Of a DNA stretch of 64,000 bases, positions 23,026 to 36,061 are shown piece by piece. How positions within the stretch are numbered: position 1 is the first letter of the stretch; each line of letters opens with the position of its first letter. Source of the DNA: Brachypodium distachyon (taxonomy: Eukaryota; Streptophyta; Magnoliopsida; Poales; Poaceae); contig NC_016132.3 of the NCBI RefSeq assembly GCF_000005505.3, positions 54,822,914-54,886,913 on the forward strand, written 5' to 3'. Made by a program: the position numbers and the translations under genes. Below the pieces are notes generated by a model. That model did no database searches and had not been told where the DNA came from. It saw only the letters and a list, made by a program, of their open reading frames with translations.

Positions 23026-25102
23026 TCCCAGACAGTAAACATAATACAAGTTGGTAGGTACAGTAACGGAGGTGTGACCATGGTTCCAACATACAGTGAA
23101 GTGAACCGGGGGGTCACGCGCTTCAATTCATGCCCGAAGAACTAGCGCGGCGGCGTCGTTCTTCCGCACATGGACGTACGTACGGGCGGGCGGGCCGAGC
23201 AGAAGAAGAGCTCTCGTGCAAGCACGCGACCAAAGATCAATCAGATCACGCGTCAAAAAACCCAGAGGACGACGTGCATGTGCCAGCTATCTACTAGACA
23301 TAGCTAGGCTCTCGAAAGCATCTGGAGAGAGTGAGAGTACTACATGTCGGTCGTACTGATTAGCAAATCACAGGTTGGCATCGCGTGGGGGTGGCCTCTC
23401 CAGCTTATCCCTGCGCAACAGGAGGAATCTGGATGGGGAGCCACCGGATCGGCCCATCCATCGGGATGCTTTGTCTCTGCGCGCCCTCCCTTGTTTGTTT
23501 ACATTTGTTGGTTACTTCCGGTTCTCCACGGCTCTTTGGTTAGTCCTGATTAGATTTCTAATTCGGCGCGGCAGCTGATCGAGAGATACGTTTCGATCGG
23601 CAGAGTGAGCTATCACTTGATCGTGTCCAGGCGGTCGATCGTCTGTGTGCGTCGATTTGGTCGATCTGGGTTGAAGACGGCGGCAGATCGGTCGGTCGAT
23701 TCCTACCACCGGCGGACAGAACCTTTCAGGATTTATTTTTGGACAACTGTGAGAAATAGACCACTGTGGCCGCCTGCCTTAAATTGGGTTTCGAAATGGA
23801 TGATCACGTAATGTGATCCTTAGTCGACCTCCGCGACACATATTCCTGCAAGTTGTTCTACGGACGGACGGTCGTACATCCAACCGAGCATGCATGCAAA
23901 ATGATAAAAGCGATCGAACAAAACAAATCAATCATAATGGCACGATAAAGACGCCTATGAAATACTTGTGGTGCACAACAATTCACATACAGATTGGCAC
24001 GTAGGACGTCGCTAGCTACCTCTGGCAAGCGATTAATTATCCGCGACAGAGAAATAAAAGGGACTGCAAGTTCCCCTGGAAAAAAAAAACATGGAGTCCG
24101 AGTTTTATATTCCCGCCGTGTGCATGCATGTGACAGCAAATTAATTAACGTGGCGGATCGTGTGCCGCCACCGCCGCATCGCAACGTCTCGGTGGCGAAA
24201 TCGCATCATTCCTTGTGATGATGTCCATGCATGGAACAACGCGGACGATCTGATGATGATCGCTCATGGGGAGCTCGATCGGAAAGTGATTTGCCACCAC
24301 CCTGTCTAGCAGCATTCAAAACTATATATAATTAAGTGCGATATGCGGCACCAAATTAGTAAGCAGGAGTACTAGTACTGATTTAATCGTGCTTGTCGCG
24401 GCAAACTACTAGATGTGCCGCATTAAATAAACATCCTAGTCGTATTCATTCGATCGGCGACCCAAGGGAACTAACTTATTTTCAGCGTCCCGGCCGTCGA
24501 TTTGGGCATGGGAGTAGAGTGTACGAGTGCCGTGTGGCTTGGCCGAGCCTCCGTAGCAAAACAAAACTGGTGCCAATAATAGGGACGGCACGAAATCAGG
24601 AAAGTTATTCGAGCATGCAGTTTTATCTGGGTGAGAACTTCTTCGTCTTGGGGAAGCACTGTGTTATTTTCATGAGACCATCTCCACCAGCTTACCTAAA
24701 ACCAGTTTCCAAATTGCTGACTTGTGCCTTTTCCAGGCCGAATTCTAGACTGTACTAGTACTAACCCCCTTCTCCCGTACTATACAGTAGGTGTAATGTA
24801 CAGTAAGTCCTTTTCTTCCTTCTGAAGCAATGGTGACGTTAACTTGCCCGGGGCTCGGGATGACACCCAAAGACTGACGCGGATCGTCGTCAGACTTTAC
24901 TAGCCGAAGAACAGGAGCGGCAAGCTAGGCGGCAGCGAGACTCGCTCACGCGGCACGTCATGTACGTCCGGTGGTCAACGTGAATCGGGCGCGTTTAGTG
25001 TCGCTATTTTGATCGATTTCCATGCGTCCTCGCCGTGTCGTCGCGTGTGGGTCCGATCGCCATCTCGCACCGACGGACGGGCACGTACGGGATGATGAAC
25101 GA
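23026..25102. other. Intergenic, no gene recognised
   Basis: Rich in short palindromic motifs (CGATCG, GCATGC, GTACGTAC) as is common in grass intergenic DNA. No coding series or RNA gene could be supported. Confidence 0.35.
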
Positions 25103-25564
25103 TCATGACTTCATGAGATCTTCGCGCCAGGTGCCAGCCGGGACATATCGATCGGAGCAGGAGAATATATGACGAGCCGCGTTTGGTGCCGCGTTGCCGT
25201 CTCCTCCAGTCTTCCGTACTGGCAGTCTGGCACTTTGCCTGGGGTACCTCCGACTCCGATATGATGCGGGGACGCCGGTGAGATCGACCTGCGTGGTGGC
25301 GTCGGTTGTCCCCTGCGGGTTGGCACTGGAGCCGTTGATTTCGACTTCAGGTGCATCCGAGACGGGCCAATGTCCTGTGCGTTGCTGCCACGCACGTGTC
25401 CATCCATCCAACTGAGCAGCAGTACCAAGTTTGTCTACCTGGAAAAGCACGTTTCGCCTGAAAAACGAGCATCCACCGAACTGATCCTGAAGACCATTCG
25501 CAACATATAAAAAAAAGAGCCTGTCAAACGCAACCGGGTCGCTGGTTTCGAAGGCTGCCGCCAT
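25103..25564 (-). CDS. Hypothetical 153-aa ORF
   Basis: Open frame from ATG 25564 (MAAAFETSDPVAFDRLFFLY) to a stop at 25103. It is the longest credible frame in this gene-poor stretch, but it matches no family I recognise. The first 60 residues look protein-like and the rest is low-complexity and basic. No TATA, no homologous domain and no splice structure were found. It may be a chance ORF or a gene fragment. Confidence 0.2.
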   Translation of the reverse strand: MAAAFETSDPVAFDRLFFLYVANGLQDQFGGCSFFRRNVLFQVDKLGTAAQLDGWTRAWQQRTGHWPVSDAPEVEINGSSANPQGTTDATTQVDLTGVPASYRSRRYPRQSARLPVRKTGGDGNAAPNAARHIFSCSDRYVPAGTWREDLMKS

Positions 25565-27106
25565 GATTAGCGCGGCCGTTAGGCATATGATTTTATCACT
25601 AATGCCGTTTCATGTTACGTCAGTTTCACAGACCAAGACTTCTGCACGTGATCATCTTCCCCATTTGTTCGGTAAACATAGACGCTATGTGTGCCGGCGA
25701 AGCAAGCAAGCGGCTGGTATTTTTTTGCCACCGCCAGCCAATCTCCGACCGGTCACGTACGTTTATCACTGCTTTGCTTGTGCATGCCCCGCGTGGTTGG
25801 TCAACTCCGATCGAGCCCTGCGTTGTTTGCCTTCGACCTAACTAAAACATGACGACTCAAGTCAGAGCTAGCTGATCTGCACGTACTTCTTGAAAAATAC
25901 GCGCCTAACGTTTGTTCCATCCTTCCGCGTGTTGCGCTCGGAAAAAGAATCCATGCGCTGCATGCATCCCAGCAAGTAGTCAAAATTCCACGACAAATTA
26001 AATTGTCCTAGCCTGGCGTATATGCAAAGCCAAACCATTCGATTACGACAATCATTTTTTCTTAGTCATTTTCTGCGTAATCGACTCGAATGAGTTGACT
26101 GGTCCTTCTGTTATGCACTTATGCTCATCTTAGAGTAAGATTTGTTTGGTGTGCTACTTGACCTTTGTTTCGTTTACACAAGTAGCACATTACAAAACGG
26201 GCTTAAGGATCCGTGGTCCATATATGTATCGTCTCCGTAGCGAGCTAGCGGACATGTGCAAATACCTAAACCCGATTCTTTATGCACACTAGCTGCTTCT
26301 ACTACATGTGGCCGCCAAACATTTCGTCTCTTCTCAGCGGTGGCGTACGTACGTTCGCAGCATGCAACTGATCACATAAACTAACTAAGGATGCATCGAT
26401 CCTCTCGGACAGGACGAGCTAAACTCGTAGTACTACGTACGTATAGCTCCAAATTCCTAAACAAATTAAGTCCAGTTAGTTCGTCTGGTCTGTTACGGTG
26501 TGGCACCTTCACGGGTGCCCAATCGTCAGCCATAATGTGATGCTAGGCTGCTAGCTAGCTGATTCCTTGCGATTAGAACTGCCAAAAGTGCCAATGGCGC
26601 GCGATGTGACCCATCTACTATTAGTAGTGCTATTATTTGATTTCCTATCTGACTTTTGAGCGACATAAAGCACATAAGTAGGGAGTATTTTTCTCAACGG
26701 GAAAAAAAATGCATGCTTTGAAACGATATGTTTGGTGAGCGACGGCGAGTCGACAACGTTGCCGCCTAAGAATGCTGACGTGTTGGCTGGGAAAATCTCT
26801 TCTCTCGGTCTCGCAGCCGTCGCCGTCGCCGATCGGCGCGCACACGGTTTTGCTTGATTGCTTCGTGCCGAAACCGATTCAGCGCAACAGAAGCTTCCGC
26901 CGTGTGAACATTCACCAAAATTCTTTTTTATTTTTATTTGCTACGCATGTACGAGTGAATCCTAAATCAAGTCAGCAGTGTCTTTCGATTCCAGCTTACT
27001 TTGATCCATCGACTTTGTTACTTCTAGGAATCACAAACCTGACGGCCAGGCCCTATGCAGGTACAAGCTACTCCATCCGATCCATATTAATTGTCAGAAC
27101 AAGATA
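25565..27106. other. Intergenic, no gene recognised
   Basis: No coding series seen. At 27069-27090 a partial Stowaway end (TACTCCATCCGATCCATATT) stands directly before the full element at 27107, as if its end had been duplicated or one MITE had inserted beside another. Confidence 0.4.
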
Positions 27107-27218
27107 CTCCCTTCATCCATATTAATTGTCACAAATTTGTCTAAATATGAATATATTTATACCTAAAAATTGTCTAGATACATGTAATATTTCGACAATT
27201 AATATGCATTGAAGGGAG
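27107..27218. mobile_element. Stowaway-type MITE (112 bp)
   Basis: Left end CTCCCTTCATCCATATTAAT and right end CAATTAATATGCATTGAAGG are inverted copies, flanked by TA (27105-27106, 27219-27220). The interior carries ACATGTAATATTTCGACAAT, similar to the other 113-bp elements. Confidence 0.87.
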
Positions 27219-27284
27219 TACAAGATAAGCAGCCCAAAGCAACGAGTCGATCAACGTGAAAAATATTCAGGTAACTTGTCAAGG

Positions 27285-28447
27285 CACTACTACGGAAAGG
27301 TTTATCAGTAACGGTCGAAAAACAGCATCAGTAACGGTTAGGGCCGCCGTTACTAACTTCGTGTTACTGATGATACCCATCATCAGTAACGGTCTGTATA
27401 TATACATCAGTGGCGGTCGCTCCTATCCGACCTACCGTTACTGATGTATATATCATCAGTAACGGTCGCTTTTCCACAACAGTGTCGAGCGACCGACACT
27501 GATACATTTTTGGTATTTAAAAATAATAATTAAAACCACAAAAAATACACAGGAAATACATAGAATAATATATAAAGCACAGAAAAATGTATCTCATCAT
27601 AGAAAAATACATATAAAGCTGTATCACATCACAGCACATCACATCATTTAAAGCATACAAATGTATATAAGCCGCATAATTTAAAGCATATAAAGAATAC
27701 AAATGTATCTCACTTCACGACATTGATTACAAAGTGTCAAAATTCCATAGAAGCATAATTCCAAAGTGTCAAAATTTCATAAAAGCATATAAAGAATACA
27801 AATGTATTTCGTTTCAAGCTTGAATCTATTGTCGTGGGTGAACCCTAAACACGACTTGCTCCACGCGTTCGAAGAAGTCCCCACTAGGCTTGATGACCTC
27901 ATTGTTTATGAGATGGGCGAACTCCCTTTGAATGTTATAGACGACCCGTTTAGGTCGGTATCCCATTGTCATTCAGGGCCGCCAGTACTCTTCCATCGCC
28001 GCGACTGATCCCTTCCACTCAGCCTTGAACATGCTGGCATTCTCCATAAGGATGTGACAGCAGTAGTAGCCACAGAACACACTGCGGGGCGCCTGTTGCT
28101 GGCAAGGGAACCTGTGGTTGTGGTGAGGCTTGTCTTTATAGCCTTTACCAGCTAGTTTTCCCTTGGTCGTCACTTTCCAGTCAGTGTTAATGAATGATTT
28201 AATGGTTTTCTGGCTCTGCCCCGAAATCTGGAAATGCGACCGCCACTGATGTATGGCTGGGCTTCTTAACCGACCGCCACTGATATAACTCGCGAGTTAT
28301 GATTGTTCATCAGAGGCGGTCGCGCGAGGCGACCGCCACTGATGTATGGCTGGGCGGGGACGGGCAGAGCCCGCTCTGTTCATCAGTAACAGTCGCGCCG
28401 GACCCGTTACTGATGTGGCGTTGCATATAGACCGTTTTGTAGCAGTG
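27285..28447 (-). mobile_element. Non-autonomous CACTA (En/Spm-type) transposon
   Basis: 1,163-bp element with ends CACTACTACGGAAA and (reverse complement of the right end) CACTGCTACAAAAC, bounded by a perfect 3-bp duplication AGG (27282-27284 and 28448-28450). Both subterminal regions carry many copies, in both orientations, of a motif like CATCAGTAACGGTCG or CATCAGTGGCGGTCG, the usual CACTA transposase-binding arrangement. It encodes no transposase. The interior holds only a broken Ulp1-like fragment on the minus strand. Clear ends and intact target duplication suggest a fairly recent insertion, mobilised in trans. Confidence 0.93.
27826..28173 (-). pseudogene. Ulp1-like (C48 peptidase) C-terminal fragment inside the CACTA element
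   Basis: Minus-strand frame reading HNHRFPCQQQAPRSVFCGYY then CCHILMEN, the Gln...Cys-Gly-x-x-x-Cys region of Ulp1-type cysteine proteases carried by plant CACTA and Mutator elements. It continues past an in-frame TGA at 27973-27975 as YRPKRVVYNIQREFAHLINN, EVIKPSGDFFERVEQ and ends at 27826. The catalytic His/Asp portion is absent. It is a relic showing descent from an autonomous element. Confidence 0.7.
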
Positions 28448-31400
28448 AGGTGAAACAACGTGCAAGCTAGGCATATATATATATAGTTGCTTCAAGTAAA
28501 AATCATCTCTATGGAACAAATTAGCTAGCTAGAGCCGGTAAAATACTACTCCGTACTAGTTTGAACTGAATACTAGCATTGCAATGTTCAGCTGTGAAAT
28601 ACTGGTACAGTACTACATCTGCATCGATTCAAATCGCGTGAGGACCCTATTGTCAGCGTCTTAGGGGCAATTGGCTACGGTTTGCCATAGCTAGAAGGTG
28701 ATCGGATATCGATCGATCAATGCATTTGCATGCGAGGATTAATTAGTGGTTGCGACTTTGCTTTCCGTGCAGATATGCTGCTGCCCGGCCTTGCATGTGC
28801 ATGGCCCGCTTGTCACGTCCCGTAGATATGGAGCCTATGCTACACTGGTGGTGATATCTCTCTGCCCGAAGTGTAGACCGCGAAAAATTTGTCCGAACAG
28901 TAGACATGTAGATACATGGTACTCCTGTTTGGTGACCGGCCCCTACTTCACGTAATGCATTCAAGGCCCCTACTCCTTTGGCACACCCGGCGACAGTGAA
29001 AATGCATCATTTTTATATACCAGTGGCGTCTTTTCGCAATCTGGAATAGAGACCGCAAGAGATATGTTCGAGCAACGGCAGGGTCGTGTCTAGGAATTCA
29101 AGGCCCGGTGCGAAATATAAAATGAGACACTAAAATTATGGTTGCGCGAAGAATACATGAATTCCTAGACAAGATGTAAGCCGTAATCAAAACCCCGGTT
29201 GGCCCGTGGTCTTCAGGTCATGAATGTCTCGATAAGATGTTCCTAGACTTCCAGAGCATTCCTGTAGGCTTGTAAACCACGGAGAAGAGCCATCCATTTT
29301 ATTAAACTGAAAAGAAGCAGCAAATGATATGATATATACGACATGTACAATTCTTGGGGGACTACATCTCGGAAGGAAAGATACAGAACGAAACCTGCAG
29401 AGAGAGAGAGATAAAGAAAGAAAACAAAGGACATCTCTGCACCACGGGTAAGGATAAGAATTGCTTACATCCCCTTCTTCGATCAATAACATACGCCCAT
29501 AAATAATCTCAGTGCGTCCAAAAGGCTGGACAAAGACAGCGCCGCGACCACTTCGCTTTCACGAGATCAAAATTTCCCTTCCTTTTTTCTTTTACCCCCA
29601 GGGCCCAGGCCGGGGTGGCTCCATGCTCCCATGTGTCTCTCTGGTTCCTCCAGCTCCGCGTACCGTGTCGCTGAATCCGCAAGGCCTTTTCCGGTTTTCC
29701 CCTGCTTCTTTTTTCTACCGGAACCCCAAAAGAGACTTGTCTCGTGAGCCTGGCCAGGTGTGCATGCATGGTCCCCTTCCCCGAGGCTCCGACCGCATCC
29801 GGTCCGCGCCTTCCCGTCCGCTTCGCCGGCCACGGCCTGGCTCACGCGCCGGGTCGCCGTCACGCGCTTTTTTATGCTCTCTCTTGCATTTGAAATACAC
29901 GCAGGAGACGCCCTGAGCGTTTGATCCAGCTGAACTCGCTCGCGAAGCACATTTAAAACCGAGCGTGTGAGATCGAGAGGCGAGGCCGGCGCGGCGCGCA
30001 CCGGCAGCGGCCCGACAGGCAACCACCCCCGCGCGGCACCGGCGTAAATGTGTGGCCGACTTGCGTCGCGCTTCACTGCCCGATCTCGTCTCGCAAACAA
30101 CGACTGGGGCCAACAACGAATCCATCGTCGATCCTCCTCAGGCATTTCCAACGAGTGGAGGGATGACAAGTTTGAAGCATCAGCATCTTTGTTTCTTGTG
30201 GTGGCAGCCCGAGGACAGGACGTACACACAGTTGGTTTACGCGCGGGCGGTAGAGCACTAGATCCAGCAGAATGTGATCCCGGCCGCGAAACTAAACAAC
30301 CGCTAGCCGCCGTGTAGAGATCTTGAGACGCATCAGTACTGTGCGTACGTACGTATCTGGCGTTCATATATATATATGCTCGAATCGAATGAAGAATGCT
30401 GGTCTCCGATGGAGCACTGGCGCTACAATAAAAGAACTTAATTTGCTGCGGCCGTGAGCGATTGTCCGTACATGGTCTTAACCGAAAGCCGAGCTAACTT
30501 TGCCACGTTTCATCCGTCGGAACCGTGGTACGTGGCGCGATCGGTCGGCCTTTTAAAGTCGCCGACGGTAAAGAGAGGCCATGATTTATTCGTGTCGCCG
30601 GTTCCACATGATCCATCACATTTGCCATGGCTCTGCTTGCTCCGCCCGGTCGCTTTCCCCTCGTCGAACTCTGTCATTTTCGGGGAGTTAAGATTTAGGA
30701 AATGCGCTGCTGCACGCGCCCAACCGCCACCTGCCTGCAATATGGCGCACCATAATGAGGATACATGCTTCCCTTTTGGTTAAGCGCCAATTCCGTTCCG
30801 TAGTTAGGCTTCCTGTGCATTTTTACTCATATTTTTGCTGCAATGGTGCGTGGTCCGGCTACTTGTGTCGTGTGCAATGCTGATCATCTGAACTGAGCAG
30901 GTGTCACGTACGCTTGCGCGTTCTGGAAACCCGGGGCAAAGTGGGGAGCAACGGTAATGTTTTGCATAGATATAGGAACTAGGAAGTGACCTGATGCTCC
31001 TTTTCCTTTTGTTGTTGAGCGATCAGAAGCGGCCTCAGTTACTGATGAAAGAAAAGCAAAAGGAGGGAAGCGAGGGGGGAAAAGGTCAGATCAAGATAGT
31101 CGGTGCGATAAAGGCAAGGTAGATAGATGTTCACAGAATCATTTGCTTCTTTCTTTTCTTTCATCTTTCTGTTTCGCCTTTAGCAGCTGGATCCAAACAA
31201 AAACTGTAGCAGCACGGTTTTACTTGACGAAAATCTCGAGAGTTTCATTTTGCAAAGTTTTTTTAACCCACTACTGTTTACAGGGGAACAAAACACGAGC
31301 TTATAACGGGAAGAGCTGGCCCTCCTCACGTCGCCATCAGAGAGCATGAAGCCGGAATAGACGTCGGTTCGAGCGGCGTTATTGCAGCCATTCATGGCGC

Positions 31401-31850
31401 GAATGGCACAAGCCACCTTCCACTTCCATCCCATCATCATCCATAATCCCCGTATCTATTCTCACGGCGAATTTTTGAGACGGAATTGCGGGCGGGATGA
31501 CTACGAGAGAGACCAGACGAGGCGAGAGTAACCGGACGTGCTCGAGCACCCAATGAATGCGTGCTGGCCACCGAAAAAGAGCTGCTACTAGCGGTGTCGT
31601 GGCGCTCGGCCGGAGATCGAATACAGTAATCCTTCCGATCCAAAATAAGTGACGTGTATTTATGTAGCACTAGCATTTTCAGTCCAACCGTTTAGATCAA
31701 TCGACTTGGTAAAGAGGTTAAGTTTCAAATCAGAGGCTCCTCCTGGGTGACGTCGTCGGGGACGAGGAAGCAACGATGCTACTCACCACTCCCAGTTTAT
31801 AAAATCACAACACGGGGGGAAATAGCTCACGCCAAACAATCTGGTGACAC
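28448..31850. other. Intergenic, no gene recognised
   Basis: 29.5-30.3 kb is GC-rich and open in several frames on both strands, without domain homology or consistent splice sites. 29.2-29.5 kb resembles retroelement-derived sequence. A lone Stowaway-like end (CTTCCGATCCAAAATAAGTG) lies near 31631. Nothing else can be supported. Confidence 0.4.
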
Positions 31851-31873
31851 ATCCATCCATCCATCCATCCATG
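31851..31873. repeat. (ATCC)n microsatellite
   Basis: About 5.5 perfect copies of ATCC. Confidence 0.95.
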
Positions 31874-34800
31874 TTACGGGGGCGCGCCCATACAAGCAGC
31901 ACCGAGACGCCCGTGAGTTGGCGCTGCCGCGGCAGCGCACGAAGACAGCCTCGTCACGCTCCTCTCACGCACGCTCCATCGCCTGACGCCTCTGGACTTA
32001 AGAAAATCACGTAACAGAGGAAGGAGAAGAGGAAACGCTTCTTCTTCGTCTCCAGCCGTCCCCATCTTATCTTACGATTAATCTTTTCTCGGGCTACAGT
32101 ACTTAATGCACCCTGCGAGCAGGAATGTGGATTTGAATGACCCCTCAACGCCAGGTGGCCGCATCTGGAGGTCTGAAGCTTTAAACCGGACGGAACCAAA
32201 CTAAACCACATAGTCCGTCCAATATAAAAACCATGGACCAGTACTGGAGTAGTACGGACGGACATTTTTATAGCCTTTCTTCGATGGTGGCCATTTTTTC
32301 ACTTGACAAATGTGGGAAGAAAATTTAAAGGGGCAGTGAATGCTTTGGGGCTGGGAAGAAGAAGGATGGGGTCTCCGACACCTGCCCAAGCTCCCAGAGG
32401 CCAGAGACAGCAAGACACTACACAGTCACTCTCACCACATTGGAGAATGGGGAGGCCCCTTCCCTTCTCGTCGACAATGTCCACTGAAATTTCATGAGTT
32501 GCAGTGTAGGGAGGAGAAAACTGAAGTTGGAGACCCACTCGTATTGATTCCCATCCTCCATTTCTTCCATCTACCTCCTACCCGCTCCCTCCCTCCCTTC
32601 TTCCTCCACTCGCCATCAATTCGACCCGTCTTGTGAGTGTGGTGCAGACGATGCTGCCAACATTTTTCTCTCCCGGACATGTGAGTTTAGAATAACGTCG
32701 GTGGAGATGCTTAAGTACACCAGGAATTTATTTGCAGTGGGGGGAACAAGATGATGCAGGTGTCACTAACTTTAGAATTTTTGGACAGGAGCTGGTTAAT
32801 GTCTGTGCCCATGTCAATGCAGTGGTGTTGATTGGATTTTAGAGAACGGGACGGTGGAGACGTTTGTTAGTACGGCTAGAACAGCAAGGGACGAAATGTG
32901 CCAAATGGGAATAGTTCAACTGCAGATCTAGGAGGACAGAGGACAACCAAACAGTCTACAACTTTTATCTAGGTCAAACAGTTTTTAAAAGATACTACTA
33001 CGAACGAACAAATGGTTCATGTAGATCTAGGTAGGGTACTTTTATACGGAGTAGAACTCTGTAGGAAGGTTCCCTGGTGAATGAGGTTACGCCTTCAGTC
33101 CAGCGCGCTGATGATGACTAAAAGGTGGTTAAGATCTGCTTTAGTTTACGGGCCTGGCTTCACACGGTGTGCCACTGACCACCAAACTCGTCAGGCTGAT
33201 CTAACATGCCTACGAGTCAAAGTAGGTCAAACCAAGCATATTTTAAACTAGTTTACATGCTTACACGCAGATGCAACCCGTTACAGCGTGTACATGCACG
33301 GACGAGGAAGGCTGTGAGTTCAGTTCCTAATCCCTCGAATTCTTTTTTTTAACAGAGTTCTTATTATTTCGACGGTGCCTAATCCTCGAGTTCTTTCCTG
33401 TCCGTATCCGGAGAGATATCGTGTGCTCGCCGTGTACTATATGTGCGTCTTACGAATTCCGTAGTTCCAAAATTATAAACAGTATCTGTATATCTGTTCG
33501 TTGCAACGGATAAATAAATTAAATTATTCATATATGTATATATCATAACAAAAATCCTATTTATTAATGACAATTGCAAGAAAATTCGCTGTAGCTTTGG
33601 TGACAAACATTGCTACTTCCTCCGACCCATATACGAGTACTATCTTAATGTTTTGCAATAAATTTAACCGGTTACATTCGAAAGAGGTAAACTTGAATTT
33701 TGCCGATAAATTGAGATGAAGAGAAATAGATGGACCGCCGTCACCGGATGTGACTCTTTTATATAAGTAAAGGTATACTTCACTCTTGGAATGTTATTTC
33801 ATTCTAGACATAATACTGGATTTTACATACAAAGTTGACCATTGTACTTTCTACAAATATCGAAGATGGGGTGGGTTTGACGGTGCAAGAGACCTCCGGT
33901 TATATGCATGTATCTAGCCACCTGTCTAGGAAGATATCCACGTGGTGTAATTCTTGCGCATAAGAACAACGAAATAGAGATGAAATGTACAGTCCGTAGC
34001 GAAATCTCAAATAGAGAGGACAACAAAATGACAATAGACGCGACAACAAGAACAAGTACATGCAACTGCTGACGAAGGTCCTGGGTTGTTGTGTTACCGG
34101 CTAGTGGACGAAGGACATCCAGGATTGTCGACTAGGAAGACAAGAGATTGTGGCACGACGAGAAGGTGATGCCCGAGAGGTTAGGATAAGAAAAAGTTAT
34201 GCTGCCTTTTTTATATGCACCTTTAACAAAATACACATATTATGTTTTTTATTACATAAATATCCATGTCACACGACTTTTTTTTTTTACCATCGAGTAC
34301 AATCCACAGGGCTAAAACATCCTCCAAACCCACAGGACCCAAACTCATTATTTGCGAATATCGAACTCCATATCATCTATTGCCTTCTTGAACAAACATG
34401 TTAATGCAAGACCACAAGTTCCATATTGTGAAAAAATATTGATCAACAAAACATAACAATTTGCATATGTTACAAATCAAATGTAGTGAAGTTTGATGAC
34501 ACAACTCTTAAATATCGTCTATACATGGATGATGGATAATGTATCACCTCAAGACGAAAGATTCATCCCTAGAGGCTCGTGGGACACGAGTTTCTTCACC
34601 GGTGCTCACTTTATTTACCATTGCTTCATCTGAATCACTAGCGACTCTATGTCATGGCCTTAACCACTTCGGCAATGTGCAATTTTTTGTCTTCACCGTT
34701 GCCTTCACTCATGTTTCCGACAATTTTGTATCGCCATCCTTGGCCCTGACACACTGACACGTGGAGCATCGCCTCAGATTCTGTGATAGCAAATCGAAAG

Positions 34801-35285
34801 TATTGAGTGAAACCATATGCGTAAAAAATGCACCCCTTTTTTTTAACTAGCGAAGCTCCGGAAATTAGATAAAAGTTTGTCATTTCCCATATCCAGCAAG
34901 AAACACTAGTATACTTGTGTTTTACCTTTTTTTTTCTAAAATTCACCGCGTCGGCACACATAAATTCTCCAGGTCACTTAACACGAGTATCATCCATGTC
35001 ATTTTAACCCTTTCTAGTTTGAACCCCCCGGTTATCATTATCTTCCTTTACAAAGGCGCCTAACAATTCCCACCGACTCCGCTAATCACCCTGGCCCCTC
35101 CTCGGAAAATTTGGCCCTTGCCGTAGACGGCCCGGACCCGAGAAACGGCAAAGTTTGTTGTTAAATTGCCGCGCTCGCGTTTCTCGTTTCATCTGCTTTG
35201 CTTAACTCGCTCTCGCTTTCCCCTTTTCTGGGCTTAAGCTTCCCATACGTTTTTCCTCCCCCCCCCCTCTCTCTCTCTCTCTCTC
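31874..35285. other. Intergenic, no gene recognised; promoter region of the GUX gene at right
   Basis: Short frames without homology. A single Stowaway-like left end (CTTCCTCCGACCCATATACG) near 33617 has no partner end that I could find. 35268-35285 is a (CT)n run directly before the TATA box of the next gene. Confidence 0.4.
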
Positions 35286-35293
35286 TATAAAAC
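35268..35293 (+). promoter_or_regulatory. (CT)n tract and TATA box of the GUX gene
   Basis: A C-run and CT dinucleotide run end in TATAAAAC (35286-35293). The leader that follows reaches the splice donor near 35468. CT-rich core promoters next to a TATA box are common in plants. Confidence 0.65.
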
Positions 35294-35950
35294 TCTCTTG
35301 GTTCTCCTCCCTCTGTCTTGAGGAGAGCTTTGTAAGTTTGCAGAGCAGGGAGCCGGAGCCACACAGGCACCACCCACCATCGACTTCTTGTTCGTTTCCG
35401 TCTTCTTCCTGCTCTTCTCGCCATTGCCGCAGCCGCCTTCCTCCTCCTTGCTTGCCTGCGCTCCGGGTAAGCGCCCAAGAGGCCTTCGTCCCCTGCCACA
35501 TCTGTGGCCTCTCCTGTTCTTGGCTTTTCTCATCGTGGTTGGATGCGTTTTCTGCTGGAGCTGCCTGATCTATCTTTGGTTTATTCGTCCCGTTTCCTTG
35601 GGGCCGTATATCGCCACCATTTGCTCGATTTGGTTTCTGGGTTCTTGCTTTCTCCCCGCAACAGATTTGCCCCTTTTCTCTTTTCTTTTTTTTCTTGTTC
35701 TTCCATTTCCTTGGTGCCTTGGGTTGGGGGGGGGGGGGGTCAGATTTGGTTTGCCACTTTATTTTGCATTGGTCTCCAACACTTAGTAATTTTTTTTTCT
35801 ACTCTCCATTTCCCCTCTGTCAAACTGTTCATCTCCCCAAATGTTCACTTTTTTGTTCATCCGCTTCTTGTGTAGCATTGTCGCAGTTCTTTTGCCCCGG
35901 TGAACCTTATGCTCACACGAACCCTTATCTGTTTGCTTTTCCGATTCCAG

Positions 35951-35995
35951 ATGAGAAGCTACGCAACCGGAGAGGCGATAGTGCGGTCGGCCTGA
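35951..35995 (+). other. Upstream ORF in the second leader exon of the GUX gene
   Basis: MRSYATGEAIVRSA and stop, starting right after a splice acceptor (GATTCCAG|ATG). It ends 66 bases before the main ATG at 36062. This exon (35951-36102) and a first leader exon (about 35315-35467, donor CTCCGG|GTAAGC) imply a roughly 480-bp intron in the 5' UTR. Confidence 0.5.
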
Positions 35996-36061
35996 GGCTG
36001 GAGGGGCAACCAGCTCCAGCTCAGAGGAGGCTTCAGGCAGAGAGAGTGAAAGCGAGTCCTC

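Noticed and set aside
29567..30367. Minus-strand ORF of 266 codons
   Set aside because: GC-rich stretch open in several frames; composition and lack of any motif suggest chance.
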